In this document: positions 45,047 to 53,851 of the stretch, piece after piece
How positions within the stretch are numbered: position 1 is the stretch's first letter
How the letters are laid out: every line of letters begins with the position of its first letter
NCBI RefSeq assembly: GCF_022569295.1
Contig: NZ_JAKFIA010000002.1
Coordinates: forward strand, 310,001-374,000
DNA from: Pedomonas mirosovicensis
Lineage (GTDB): Bacteria > Pseudomonadota > Alphaproteobacteria > Sphingomonadales > Sphingomonadaceae
Direction of reading: 5' to 3'
Length of the DNA stretch: 64,000 bases
Translations under genes and position numbers: made by a program
The notes under the pieces: model-generated
Told to the model about the DNA's origin: nothing
The model's database searches: none
Seen by the model: only the letters and a program-made list of their open reading frames with translations

Positions 45047-45682
45047 TCAGGCGGCCCTGCCGCAGCTCGTGAGGTAGGCGCTGAACATATCGGCCATCGC
45101 ATCGGCAAAGGCCTCAATCTCCGCGGCCGTGCGCGGTGATTCTGAAAACTGCTTCCCAACGGCGCTCATCGTCTTCGTGATCATCTCGCCTGCCAATGCG
45201 CGGCCTGCCTCCGAGGCTTCGGGCAGCGCCTCCCGCATGAAGCTGGCGAAGGCGCGCTCTCCCGCAGCGTGGGCCTCCCGCGCCTCGGGCGCATCCCGAT
45301 AAAGAGGAGCAGCATCATTGAGCGCCACACGAACCGGAGCCTCATCGCATTCGGAACGGATAAAGGCGTGGACCAGGGTTCGCAGCCGCTCGAGCGGTGG
45401 TTTTGCAGCGTCGCCAAGAATCGAGCCGAGCATTTCCGTCGTCTGTCGCCATTCGTCGCTCTGAAGCCGGAACAGGATCGCGGCCTTGTTCGGGAAATAC
45501 TGGTAGAGCGATCCGATGCTGACGCCGGCCCTCTCGGCCACCCGCGCCGTGGTGAAGCGCTGCGCGCCCTCCGTCGCCAAAACCTGAACAGCGGCTTCCA
45601 GAATCGAGGCGACAAGCTCGGTCGAGCGGGCCTGCCTCGGCTGTTTTCTCGAGGAAATTCGGGCTGTTCGGCGATCGGCCAT
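45047..45682 (-). CDS. TetR-family regulator (cargo)
   Basis: 211 aa from ATG 45682. The HTH is FTTARVAERAGVSIGSLYQY with FPNKAAI following, plus a C-terminal all-helical ligand domain. It is divergent from the methyltransferase/SDR pair, which it probably represses. It lies between the repressor and gene D and has no phage function, so it is cargo of the tail cluster. Confidence 0.9.
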   Translation of the reverse strand: MADRRTARISSRKQPRQARSTELVASILEAAVQVLATEGAQRFTTARVAERAGVSIGSLYQYFPNKAAILFRLQSDEWRQTTEMLGSILGDAAKPPLERLRTLVHAFIRSECDEAPVRVALNDAAPLYRDAPEAREAHAAGERAFASFMREALPEASEAGRALAGEMITKTMSAVGKQFSESPRTAAEIEAFADAMADMFSAYLTSCGRAA

Positions 45683-45776
45683 CCGGCGCTCCGGCAATGC
45701 GAATAGGAAACGCGACGAATTATTCGTATTTTCCAGCCCAGCACAAGAACGCTTTCATCTGGGATTGGAGACATCA

Positions 45777-46433
45777 ATGAGCACCTTGAATACGGCACCG
45801 CTCGCGCCTCTTCTGGATCGTCTGTTTGAGGAAGCCGAGGCCGCGACAAGCCCCGCGCTGGCCGAGATCTCCCGCGAGGAACGGGATCGCCTGATGCGGA
45901 GCAAGACCGAATATCTCGATTTCTACGGCCGCCTGAAGGATCTGTGGCTGCCCGTCTCGCGCGAGACCGGCACGCTGCTCTACATGCTGGCGCGTAGCAC
46001 CAAGGCTCGCACGATCGTCGAGTTCGGCACGTCGTTCGGCATCTCGACCCTGCACCTGGCCGCGGCGCTCAGGGATAATGGCGGCGGCCGCCTGATCACC
46101 AGCGAGTTCGAGCCCTCAAAGGTCGCGCGAGCGCGCCAGAACCTGGTGGACGGCGGCCTCATCGATCTGGTCGAAATTCGGGAAGGCGATGCCCTCAAGA
46201 CGCTGAGCGTCGATCTTCCCGATGCGATCGACCTGCTGCTGCTCGACGGCGCAAAGGCGCTCTACCTCGATATTCTGGGCCTGCTGGAAAGCCGTCTCAG
46301 GCCGGGCGCGCTCATCGTGGCGGACAATGCCGACCATTGCCCCGAATATCTGGAGCGCGTGCGCGCGCCTGCCGGAGGCTACATGTCCACGCCGTTCGCC
46401 GAGGATGTGGAGCTCTCCATGCGGATCGACTGA
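45777..46433 (+). CDS. Class I SAM-dependent O-methyltransferase (COMT-like)
   Basis: 218 aa from ATG 45777. SAM motif I is IVEFGTSFGISTLHLAAAL; EFEPSKVARARQNL follows; the metal/substrate site is DLLLLDGAKALYL and VADNADHC. The family methylates catechols or similar small phenols. First gene of a two-gene unit with the SDR 58 bp downstream; the TetR upstream is divergent. Confidence 0.88.
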   Translation: MSTLNTAPLAPLLDRLFEEAEAATSPALAEISREERDRLMRSKTEYLDFYGRLKDLWLPVSRETGTLLYMLARSTKARTIVEFGTSFGISTLHLAAALRDNGGGRLITSEFEPSKVARARQNLVDGGLIDLVEIREGDALKTLSVDLPDAIDLLLLDGAKALYLDILGLLESRLRPGALIVADNADHCPEYLERVRAPAGGYMSTPFAEDVELSMRID

Positions 46434-46491
46434 AACAGCCGCATCGAGCCGGGCCAGGGGGCCCCGCGCGGCAATAATGAAGGGCAAAACC

Positions 46492-47358
46492 ATGCACGTA
46501 TTCCTGACAGGCGCCACCGGCTGGGTGGGATCGGCTGTTGTCGATGAGCTTCTGAAAGCGGGCCACCGGGTCGCGGGCCTCGCCCGCGACAAGGGCAAGG
46601 CCGAGGCCCTTGCGGCCAAAGGCGCAGCCGTGGTCGAAGGTTCGCTTGAAAACCTTGATGTCCTGCGGCGCGCGGCCTCAGCGGCGGATGCGGTGATCCA
46701 CACCGCCTTCAACCATGACTTCTCGAAATTTGCGGAAAGCGCTGCCCAGGACCAGCGCGTGATCGATGCGCTCGGCAGCGTCCTTGAGGGGTCCGACCGA
46801 CCTCTGATCGTCACTTCCGGCCTGTCCGGGTTGCCGCGTGGCGCGACCGAGGCAGACCTGCCCAACCCTGCTTCTGCACGAAAATCGGAAGCGGCTGCGC
46901 GCGCGCTGGCAGAGCGCGGCGTTCGCGTCGCAACGATCCGCCTTGCGCCATCGGTGCACGGCCTTGGCGACCATGGGTTCGTCCCCATGCTGATCCGCCT
47001 CGCGCGCGAGAAGGGCGTGTCGGCGTATATCGGAGACGGCCAGAACTGCTGGGCCGGCGTGCATCGGTTGGACGCTGCGCGCGTCTACAGGCTGGTTCTG
47101 GAGGCGGGCGCGACGCACTCGGTCTACCACGCGGTTGCGGAGGAGGCCGTGCCCTTCAGGGCCATCGCCCAGGCGATCGGCCGGCGGCTTGGTCTGCCGG
47201 TTGAGCCGCGTGAGCGTGAACATTTCGGCTGGTTCGCGGGCTTCGCAGGCGGCGACATGTCCGTGTCCGCGGCGCGCACGCGTGCGCTTCTCGGCTGGGA
47301 GCCGACCGGTCCGGGCCTCCTGGCCGATCTCGACCAACCCAACTATTACACTGTGTAG
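46492..47358 (+). CDS. NAD-dependent epimerase/SDR protein (atypical SDR)
   Basis: 288 aa from ATG 46492 (AGGG 7 nt upstream; ATG 46477 is an alternative). It has the Rossmann start VFLTGATGWVGSAVVDELL, HTAFNHDF, and a C-terminal substrate part with GVHRLDAARVYRL. An extended/atypical SDR like those acting on carbonyls or quinones. It ends 24 bp before the convergent gene D. Confidence 0.88.
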   Translation: MHVFLTGATGWVGSAVVDELLKAGHRVAGLARDKGKAEALAAKGAAVVEGSLENLDVLRRAASAADAVIHTAFNHDFSKFAESAAQDQRVIDALGSVLEGSDRPLIVTSGLSGLPRGATEADLPNPASARKSEAAARALAERGVRVATIRLAPSVHGLGDHGFVPMLIRLAREKGVSAYIGDGQNCWAGVHRLDAARVYRLVLEAGATHSVYHAVAEEAVPFRAIAQAIGRRLGLPVEPREREHFGWFAGFAGGDMSVSAARTRALLGWEPTGPGLLADLDQPNYYTV

Positions 47359-47382
47359 CCGCCCGGCTCAGATCGCCCGCCG

Positions 47383-48387
47383 TCACACGGCATTCTCCAA
47401 ATTCAAATCCGTCCTGAATCCCTGGTTGCTGAGGCTGTGGCTGACCTCGGTGATGAGCCAGCGGTGGGCGTCGATCTCCGCCTTGAAGCCAGAGAGGGTG
47501 ACCTGCTGCTCGGGATAGAGGTCGGCCCGGCCGAGCGCCAGGCTGAAGCCCAGGGTGACGATGCCGCGCTGAAGGCGGCCCCATTCGGCGGTGGCGGCGG
47601 TGCGGGCGTCCTGTTCTGTCGCATAGACGCGGGACAGGCGCTTGGCATTCTTGTCGCTGCCGACTGTCACGTCATGGCGCTTCGAGGCCTTCACGTCCTG
47701 CCACGCGGCGATGACGCCCGTGTAGTCCTCCCGCTTGCGTCGGCTGAAGCGGTGACGGTCGCCCTGCTGGCGCGTAATGGCAACTGAAGGCAGGGGCTGG
47801 CCGCTGGCGGTCTCGCCCGCGCCGATCGGCAGGAACAGGAGGCTGCCGTTCTTGACGGTGGCAACCGCATCATAGCGGCGGCCAAGCCGTTGCAGGAACG
47901 CCATGTCGCTCTCCCGGCTCTGGATGATGCTGGGCAGGGCGGTCTCGCCAAGCGCGGGCGGAATGCGGGCGGCAAGGCCATTGCGCCCGGCGATGTCATT
48001 GATGACCTCGTCCAGCGTTGTGTCATGCCAGCTCTGCTCGCGCCGCAGCCGCAGCTGGGCGGTCATGTCCGCAGAGCGGGCCCGCACGGTCACCACATCG
48101 GGCGGGCCGCTGTGCTCGACCTCGTCCACCTTGAAGACGCCCTTGCCGACCAGACCGGCGGGAACGCCCGTCCCCTGCTTCCAGCCCAGCAGCAGCTGGA
48201 GGCTCGCGCCTTCCGCGGGCAGGGCGAGCCGCCCGTCGCTGTCATCGACCTGCAGGTCGAGCTGATCGGCCTCGTCGTCGCGTTTCTCCGTCAGCTTGAG
48301 GGAGATGAGGCGCGGGCGGATGCGGTCGGTCAGGTCCTGGCCATCCAGCACCACCTTATAGTCGGGGATCGGGTTGCGCGCGGCCAT
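47383..48387 (-). CDS. D: Tail protein D (baseplate hub)
   Basis: 334 aa. Late control gene D family, the T4 gp27-like hub of P2-type tails: LISLKLTEKRDDEADQLDLQ, VDEVEHSGPPDVVTVRARS and RVYATEQDARTAATAEW. AGGAGGG before the ATG. It is last of the V-to-D tail operon and just touches gene U (2 bp gap). Confidence 0.93.
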   Translation of the reverse strand: MAARNPIPDYKVVLDGQDLTDRIRPRLISLKLTEKRDDEADQLDLQVDDSDGRLALPAEGASLQLLLGWKQGTGVPAGLVGKGVFKVDEVEHSGPPDVVTVRARSADMTAQLRLRREQSWHDTTLDEVINDIAGRNGLAARIPPALGETALPSIIQSRESDMAFLQRLGRRYDAVATVKNGSLLFLPIGAGETASGQPLPSVAITRQQGDRHRFSRRKREDYTGVIAAWQDVKASKRHDVTVGSDKNAKRLSRVYATEQDARTAATAEWGRLQRGIVTLGFSLALGRADLYPEQQVTLSGFKAEIDAHRWLITEVSHSLSNQGFRTDLNLENAV

Positions 48388-48389
48388 GC

Positions 48390-48800
48390 TTATTGCCCTC
48401 CTGCGATGCGGGCGGCGGCGTCCGTGTCGTCCACCCGCCGCAGCTCCAGCCCGAATTCGATGCGCCGGGCCGTGCCGTCCGGATTGAACAGGCTCTGGCG
48501 CTCATCAAGCCCGGTGATGACGAAGCTGCCGAACACGCGCCCCGTGCCATCAACCAGCGGCCAAGCCTCGCCCTGGTCCGCCATGTTCCGCAGCGTGTCG
48601 AGGGAGGCGCGCCCGTCCATCAGCTCGGGCGCAACCAGGCCGGAGAGGGAAATGGTCTCCTCGCCGGGCCCGAGGAACTGGTTGGCATCGCGCGTGCCGA
48701 CGCGAGACGATTGCTCATGCCGCCAACCCAGCCGGTGGCTGAGATCCTGATGGGCGAGGGTCGAGAGGGAAAAGACGAACTGGCCAAGTGCCATCAGCAT
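48390..48800 (-). CDS. U: Tail protein U
   Basis: 136 aa from ATG 48800 (AAGGAG upstream); the frame is open beyond but overlaps the tape-measure gene. P2 gpU pattern: MLMALGQFVFSLSTLAHQDL, then HRLGWRHEQSSRVG, ISLSGLVAPE and DGRASLDTLRNMADQGEAWP. It binds the tail-tube distal end during assembly. Confidence 0.93.
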   Translation of the reverse strand: MLMALGQFVFSLSTLAHQDLSHRLGWRHEQSSRVGTRDANQFLGPGEETISLSGLVAPELMDGRASLDTLRNMADQGEAWPLVDGTGRVFGSFVITGLDERQSLFNPDGTARRIEFGLELRRVDDTDAAARIAGGQ

Positions 48801-48811
48801 GGCAGGTCTCC

Positions 48812-51223
48812 TTACAGTGTGTCCCGGTAGGCCGAGCGGGCGCGGGCTGCGCGCTCGCGCTCCAGCCGCTCGATCTCGGCGCGCACGGCCAGGGCGATGT
48901 CCTGCCCGCTGCCGCCCGCCGGGGCATTGACGGTGATGGTGTAGGTGACAGCCGGTCCGGCAGATCCAATTCCCGCCGCACCCGGTTGCGCCATGGCGGG
49001 GGTGGCGACGAGGCCGGCGGTGGCGGCGCCAACGGCCATGGCGTCGGTCATGCGCTGGGCGAGCGATGAAACACGATTGAGCGGTCCCTGCTCGCTTGCC
49101 GCCAGCCCTTGGGTGAGGCCCGCCATGGTCTGGCCGCCCAGCTCGGCGAAAACGCGGCTGGGGGAGTGGATGCCGAGCGCTTCCTTGAACCAGTCCTTCG
49201 CGCCATTGGCCGCCCCCAGCAGGGTTTCCTTCAGCGCTGCCAGCTTGCCGAGAACGCCGTCGATCACGCCCTGGATGAGGTTCGCGCCGAAGGTGCGGAA
49301 ATTCGCCCACAGCGCGGACAGGCTGGCCAGCGCCCCGGTGAAGCTGGCCGTGACCTGAGCCCATAAATTCGAGAAGTAGGCGGTAATGCCGTCCCAGTTG
49401 TCGTAGAGAAGATAAACAATTGCCGCGAGCGCAGCGATCGCCGCGATTACGGCAAGAACGATGCCGATCAGCGGCAGAAGGCCGATCCCGAGCGCTCCGG
49501 CGATGAAGGCGAGGGCCGCCAGTGGCGCCAGCAGCACGGCGATGGCGTTTGCCAGCCCGCCGAACACGACCATCGCTCCGGCGAGAACCCCGGCAACCAG
49601 CAGGATGCCCTTGGTGAGGCGCGGATTTTCGGCGGCCCACTGCCGCATCCAGTTAATAATCCCAACCGCCTTCTGCGCGAGAAATTCAACCGTCGGCAGC
49701 AGCTGCTCGCCGAGTTCGGTTCTGAGTGCGCCAAATGCGCTCCGTGCCTGGGCAACCGCGCCTCCGGCGGTGTTGAGCTGGTCCTGATATTCCTTGCCGG
49801 TTGAACTCGCATAGGCGCTGGCATCGCCCACGATGCGGAAGCTGTTTTCCAGCTGGTCGAGGTTGGCGAGCAGGGGCGTCATGGTCTTTGCGGCATCCGG
49901 GCCGAACAGGCTGTTCAGGGTTGCCGCCTGCTTGTCCGGGGCGAGCGTCGACGCGCGCTTCATCACGTCGAGAATGGTGCCGGAGGCGTCGGTTTTCATG
50001 CCCTTGCCGACCGTCGCCGCATCGAGGCCGAGCGCGCGAAATCCTTCCTGCTGGGCTCTGGTCGCCGCTCCGCCGCGCGTCAGGGCGGTCATCATGTTCT
50101 CGATGGCATTCGCGCCCGCATCCGCATCAACGCCTTCTCCGCTCAGCACGTGGCTGAGGGCCGCGATCTGCGGCGCGGTCTTGCCGGCCATCTTGTCGAG
50201 CCCGTCGATGCGGCCGATCATGTCCGTCATCGCCTGGCCGTTTGCGCCGTAGGCATTGTTCAGGGCGTTGATCTGGTCGCCGAAGCGCGCCGCCTCCGCG
50301 CGCCCAAGGCCGAAGGCGGTGCGCCATTGGGTCATGGCCGCGCCTGCCGCCTCGGCGGGGATGTTCAGCGCAACGGACAGCTTCGCCGCATCCTCGGTCA
50401 GGCCCAGCAACTCTTCCCGCCCAACGCCGGCCTGCGCGGCCGAGGCGGCAATCCGGGCAAGGGCATCGCCAGCCACCGGCACGCGGGCCGAGAGATCAAG
50501 AATATCATGCGACATGGCGGCGAAGGCATCAGGCGTCGGAAAACTCACCGCCTGCCGCACTCCGGCCATGGCGGTCTCGAACGTCATGGCCTCGCTTGCA
50601 GCAGCCACGAGGGGCGCGCCGATGGCCACGCCTGTCTGGAGCGAGGCCGCGCCCACCGCGGCCAGGCCAGAGGCGCCCTGCCGCACCTTCCCGAAGGCCG
50701 CCCGCCCGGCCGCCAGCCGCTGGCTCCGCCTGGTTGCCGTCTCGGCGCGGCTGGCCTGCTCCGCGAAGGTTTCATTGGCCTGCGCCGTCTGGGCGCGCAG
50801 CTTTTTCTGCCCGTCCACCAGCCGGGTCGTCGAGATGCCGGCGGCCGACAGCCGGTTGCGAACCTCCTGCAGCCGCCCGGCCTGCGCCTGATGCTCCGCC
50901 TTCAGGCTTGCGGCGGCGCGGCGGGCATCGTCGAACCTGGCCTGAAGCGTCTGCGCCGGGGCGCCAGCCGTCTGCATCTGGCGGGCAAGCGAGGCAACCT
51001 GCCCCTGGGCCGCGCGCATCGCCTGCTCGGTTTGCCTCATGCCCAGCTTGAGCGTTCGGAACTCCCCGATGTCCGCCTGCGTCCGGTTGAGCGCGCGCAG
51101 CTGTTCCTGCGTCTCCCGCAGGGCCTTGGTGGCCCGGTCCGAGCCGCCGGCGATTTCGCGCAGCGGTGTGTTCGTCTTGTCCAGCGCTTCAAACAGCACG
51201 CGAATACGCAGGTCGCGGTCCAT
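48812..51223 (-). CDS. T: Tape-measure protein (gpT)
   Basis: 803 aa. It begins with long coiled-coil helices (residues about 10-180, many ALRETQEQL and QARFDDARR units). It then has the TP901-type core (FETAMAGVRQAV; LIGLTEDAAKLS-like), a strongly hydrophobic segment (about 515-625) and a C-terminal tail. P2 gpT is 815 aa, so the predicted tail length is close to P2, about 135 nm by length proportionality. Confidence 0.95.
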   Translation of the reverse strand: MDRDLRIRVLFEALDKTNTPLREIAGGSDRATKALRETQEQLRALNRTQADIGEFRTLKLGMRQTEQAMRAAQGQVASLARQMQTAGAPAQTLQARFDDARRAAASLKAEHQAQAGRLQEVRNRLSAAGISTTRLVDGQKKLRAQTAQANETFAEQASRAETATRRSQRLAAGRAAFGKVRQGASGLAAVGAASLQTGVAIGAPLVAAASEAMTFETAMAGVRQAVSFPTPDAFAAMSHDILDLSARVPVAGDALARIAASAAQAGVGREELLGLTEDAAKLSVALNIPAEAAGAAMTQWRTAFGLGRAEAARFGDQINALNNAYGANGQAMTDMIGRIDGLDKMAGKTAPQIAALSHVLSGEGVDADAGANAIENMMTALTRGGAATRAQQEGFRALGLDAATVGKGMKTDASGTILDVMKRASTLAPDKQAATLNSLFGPDAAKTMTPLLANLDQLENSFRIVGDASAYASSTGKEYQDQLNTAGGAVAQARSAFGALRTELGEQLLPTVEFLAQKAVGIINWMRQWAAENPRLTKGILLVAGVLAGAMVVFGGLANAIAVLLAPLAALAFIAGALGIGLLPLIGIVLAVIAAIAALAAIVYLLYDNWDGITAYFSNLWAQVTASFTGALASLSALWANFRTFGANLIQGVIDGVLGKLAALKETLLGAANGAKDWFKEALGIHSPSRVFAELGGQTMAGLTQGLAASEQGPLNRVSSLAQRMTDAMAVGAATAGLVATPAMAQPGAAGIGSAGPAVTYTITVNAPAGGSGQDIALAVRAEIERLERERAARARSAYRDTL

Positions 51224-51679
51224 GTCGGGCTCCTTCGGCAGGCGGGGTGGCGCGCGCGGCGGCGCGGGCGCGCCAGGCCATCAGCTCGCTGACGGCCATG
51301 GCGCTCATCTCGGAGAGACTCCAGTGAAAGACACAGGCGATGTCGGCCATGGCCTCGTCTACGCTTGCGGCAAGGCCGCCCTGATCCGCTTCGGCAGCAA
51401 AAAATCCACCACCTCCGTGCCCATCTGCATCAGGTCGGACGGGTCGAGCTCCGCCACATCCTGCTTGGTCAGCATCGGCGTGGTGATGCGCGGCAGCAGC
51501 GTCTCGAGCGCGGCATAGTCCAGTTCGCTCAGGCTCCGCAGGTTCAACCCGCGCAGCTCGCCCGCCTTGGGGCGGCGCACCTGAATGGTCTCGAGGGTCT
51601 GCTCGCCGCGCACCAGCGGGCGGTCGAGCGTCACGGTGCGGGTTGCGGTGTCATTCATCGCTTCGGCAAATTCGGTCAT
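51189..51679 (-). CDS. E: E+E' tail assembly chaperone made by programmed -1 frameshift
   Basis: Gene E (51359-51679, 106 aa) has the gpE pattern (LDRPLVRGEQTLETIQVRRP, GLNLRSLSELDYAALETLLP). It holds the heptamer T TTT TTG (51404-51398 on minus), in frame as GAT TTT TTG. Slipping back one base enters an open frame without its own good start. That frame carries the GpE domain (DEAMADIACVFHWSLSEMSA, then MAVSELMAWRARA) and stops at 51189, inside gene T. P2 makes E+E' in just this way at the same heptamer. Confidence 0.9.
51359..51679 (-). CDS. E: Tail assembly protein E (unshifted product)
   Basis: 106 aa zero-frame product ending RAALPQA at TAG 51359-51361. It is the small chaperone that coats the tape measure; the longer E+E' form shares its first 91 or so residues. 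Confidence 0.9.
   Translation of the reverse strand: MTEFAEAMNDTATRTVTLDRPLVRGEQTLETIQVRRPKAGELRGLNLRSLSELDYAALETLLPRITTPMLTKQDVAELDPSDLMQMGTEVVDFLLPKRIRAALPQA
51398..51404 (-). promoter_or_regulatory. Slippery heptamer T TTT TTG for -1 frameshifting
   Basis: Seen on minus as GTG GAT TTT TTG CTG in the E frame. It fits X XXY YYZ and is the same heptamer as in P2 gene E. The -1 frame is open for about 70 codons afterwards. Confidence 0.88.
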
Positions 51680-51710
51680 GGGTCAGGGCTCCGGATAAAA
51701 AGTCATGGGG

Positions 51711-51743
51711 AAAAAGGCGCTCCCGCCCGCGGGGGCGGGAGCC
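51711..51743 (-). terminator. Hairpin terminator between FII and E
   Basis: On minus GGCTCCCGCCC pairs with GGGCGGGAGCGCC, followed directly by TTTTT. It may lower expression of E to D relative to sheath and tube, as needed for major versus minor tail parts. Confidence 0.8.
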
Positions 51744-51758
51744 AGTGGCAGGGAGGCG

Positions 51759-52268
51759 TTAAAGGCCGATGGCTTCGCGCACGGCGGCGAGACGGTCGCT
51801 GCCGCCCACGTTCTCGACCATGTTCAGAAGATCGATCTCGATCACGGTCGCGCCGTTCCAGCTCAGCTTGTAGTAGGAGCAGGCGGTGGTGACGCTGAAC
51901 TCGGTGTCCTCGCCCGCCTGGGTATCGCCGAAGCCGATTTCCGTATGGCGGCCGCGTACCACCACTTCGATGGCATCGACCGCGCCGGTGCTGTCGCTCT
52001 GATAAGCGCCGGCGAAGCGCAGCTGAACGCCGTCGGCGGTGGTGACGCCATACTGGGCCAGCACGCCCCGCATGGGGCCGCCGCAGGTCCACTCAAGCGT
52101 GATGGCCTCCTGGCCCTGGTCGATCAGAACCGGGCCGGACATGCCGCCGCCGCGCCATTCCTCGGTCTTGCGGGTGAGCGTCGGCAGGGTGACGGTGGCG
52201 ACATCGCCAAGATAGGCGTTGCCGTCGTTGAACAGCATGAAGTTCTTCAGTTTGCGGGGCGCGCCCAT
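51759..52268 (-). CDS. FII: Major tail tube protein (FII)
   Basis: 169 aa. P2 FII family: RKLKNFMLFNDGNAYLGDVA, MSGPVLIDQGQEAITLEWT, RGRHTEIGFGDTQAGEDTE, then FSVTTACSYYKL, and the C-terminal VIEIDLLNMVENVGG. It forms the inner tube. It follows the sheath gene after 63 bp containing a GC-rich hairpin. Confidence 0.95.
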   Translation of the reverse strand: MGAPRKLKNFMLFNDGNAYLGDVATVTLPTLTRKTEEWRGGGMSGPVLIDQGQEAITLEWTCGGPMRGVLAQYGVTTADGVQLRFAGAYQSDSTGAVDAIEVVVRGRHTEIGFGDTQAGEDTEFSVTTACSYYKLSWNGATVIEIDLLNMVENVGGSDRLAAVREAIGL

Positions 52269-52331
52269 AAATTAAGTCTCCAATGTTCAGGCGGATAACG
52301 GGGGCGGCCAGCACCGGCCGCCCCGGCGGAA

Positions 52332-53477
52332 TCAGAGGCCGGTTGCGAAGTCGGCCAGGTACTGGTCGGTGATGCGCTGGCGTAAGGTGAGGCTCTCCAG
52401 CGGCGGCACGGGGGTGTAGTCGTAATCGATCACCAGTTTGCCGGCGGAAAGCGCGCTCGCCGGGTTCTGCTCGGGGTCGAACCAGGCGTTGGCGTCGATG
52501 ATGAAGCCCTGGCTCTTCAGCGCGCGGAAGGAGGCGTTGATGGTCTCGACGATGTCGCGCACCAGCGATTTGTGCAGCGGCTTGTCGACCGCCCACAGCA
52601 GGCCGTCGGCGATGGTGTCGGAGAGCACCTGCGCCGTGCGGGTGGCGCTTTCGAAGGCGAACAACGGCTCGTCCGAGCAGGTGCGATTGCCCCAGAAGCG
52701 GTAGCCGTTGCGGTTGGCGAGCGTGGTGATACCCGCGTTGTTGAGGAGCCCTGCGTCGGTCGTGTCGTCCTGCAGGTCCCAGCTAATGTCGCGGGAGAGA
52801 CCCATGACGCCATTGACGGCAACGTTGGAGAGGGTCTTGTGCCAGCCCTGCTCCTGGTCGATGCGGGCGCGCAGGCCAAGGGCATAGGCTGCGGCCGGGC
52901 GGGTCACGGTGGCGCTGGTCGCGGTGTCCCACACGAGGAAGTCCGGCCAGATCAGCATCAGCTCGCGCGCCGAGAAGTTGTTGCGGTAGAGAATGGCCTC
53001 CTCAACCGTCGCCGCCGCGCAACCGGCGTAGGCGCAGGCCCGCAGTTTCTGGGCGACGGTGATCATCGCCGTCGTCACCGGCTGGGTATCAAGGCCGGGC
53101 GCGCCGATGATGCGGGGCTTGACGCCCAGCTGGTTCTCGGCGGCGAGCAGCGCCTGCAGGCCGGTCATCGAGCCGTCGGTGCTGGCACCGATCACATTGC
53201 TGTTGGTCTCGTCCGCATCGAGGCCCTCGGCCACCCGCACCACGACGACAACCGGGGAAGACTGCGCGGCGATGGCCTCCAGCGTCGGGCGCAGGGTGCC
53301 GTCCGTGCCGGCCTTGGCGATGGCATTGTTCAGGTTGGTAATCAGCACCGGCCGGTTGAGCGGAAACAGGGTGACGTCGGCCGATGCGCCGGTGGCGACT
53401 AGGCCGATGATCGCCGTGGAGACGGTCGTCAGGCGGCGTGCGCCATCGTTGATTTCGGTAACTTTAATTCCATGCAT
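52332..53477 (-). CDS. FI: Tail sheath protein (FI)
   Basis: 381 aa, close to P2 FI (396). Sheath marks: HGIKVTEINDGARRLTTVST, IIGLVATGASAD, FPLNRPVLITN, RIIGAPGLDTQPVTTAMITV, DISWDLQDDTTDAGLLNNAG, ITTLANRNGYRFWGNRTCS, and the C-terminal LADFATGL. It contracts to drive the tube through the target envelope. Confidence 0.96.
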   Translation of the reverse strand: MHGIKVTEINDGARRLTTVSTAIIGLVATGASADVTLFPLNRPVLITNLNNAIAKAGTDGTLRPTLEAIAAQSSPVVVVVRVAEGLDADETNSNVIGASTDGSMTGLQALLAAENQLGVKPRIIGAPGLDTQPVTTAMITVAQKLRACAYAGCAAATVEEAILYRNNFSARELMLIWPDFLVWDTATSATVTRPAAAYALGLRARIDQEQGWHKTLSNVAVNGVMGLSRDISWDLQDDTTDAGLLNNAGITTLANRNGYRFWGNRTCSDEPLFAFESATRTAQVLSDTIADGLLWAVDKPLHKSLVRDIVETINASFRALKSQGFIIDANAWFDPEQNPASALSAGKLVIDYDYTPVPPLESLTLRQRITDQYLADFATGL

Positions 53478-53491
53478 CAGGTGGGGCTCCT

Positions 53492-53851
53492 TCAGGTGAA
53501 ATTGCCGCGCAGCGGCAGGGTAAGACGGGTGAGGCTGTTGGGTGCGGGCGCATCCATGCGGGTGCCCTCAAGGGTGAGGGCAAAGCCGCCGTGCTCGCCC
53601 GACAGCGCGATGGCAACGCGGCTGAGGCGCAAGCGCGGCTCCCAGCGCATCAAAGCCTGGGCCACGGCAGCGTAGAGCCGCAGGCGGGTCGTGGGGTTGA
53701 AGGGCTGGTCGATCAGCTCTGGCAGCAGGGAGCCGTAGTCGCGCCGGGCCACGCGGCTGCCGATGGGGGTTGTCAGAATATCGTTTATCGATTGGCGCAG
53801 GTGGGCCTCGCCCTCAATCGCCTTGCCAGTGGTGGCGCTCATGCCCTTCAT
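53492..53851 (-). CDS. W: Baseplate wedge protein W (gp25-like)
   Basis: 119 aa. GPW/gp25 family: AHLRQSINDILTTPIGSRVA, then RRDYGSLLPELIDQPFN, with the EPR core in RWEPRLRLSRV. It connects sheath initiation to the baseplate. Its ATG overlaps the V stop (ATGA). Confidence 0.95.
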   Translation of the reverse strand: MKGMSATTGKAIEGEAHLRQSINDILTTPIGSRVARRDYGSLLPELIDQPFNPTTRLRLYAAVAQALMRWEPRLRLSRVAIALSGEHGGFALTLEGTRMDAPAPNSLTRLTLPLRGNFT

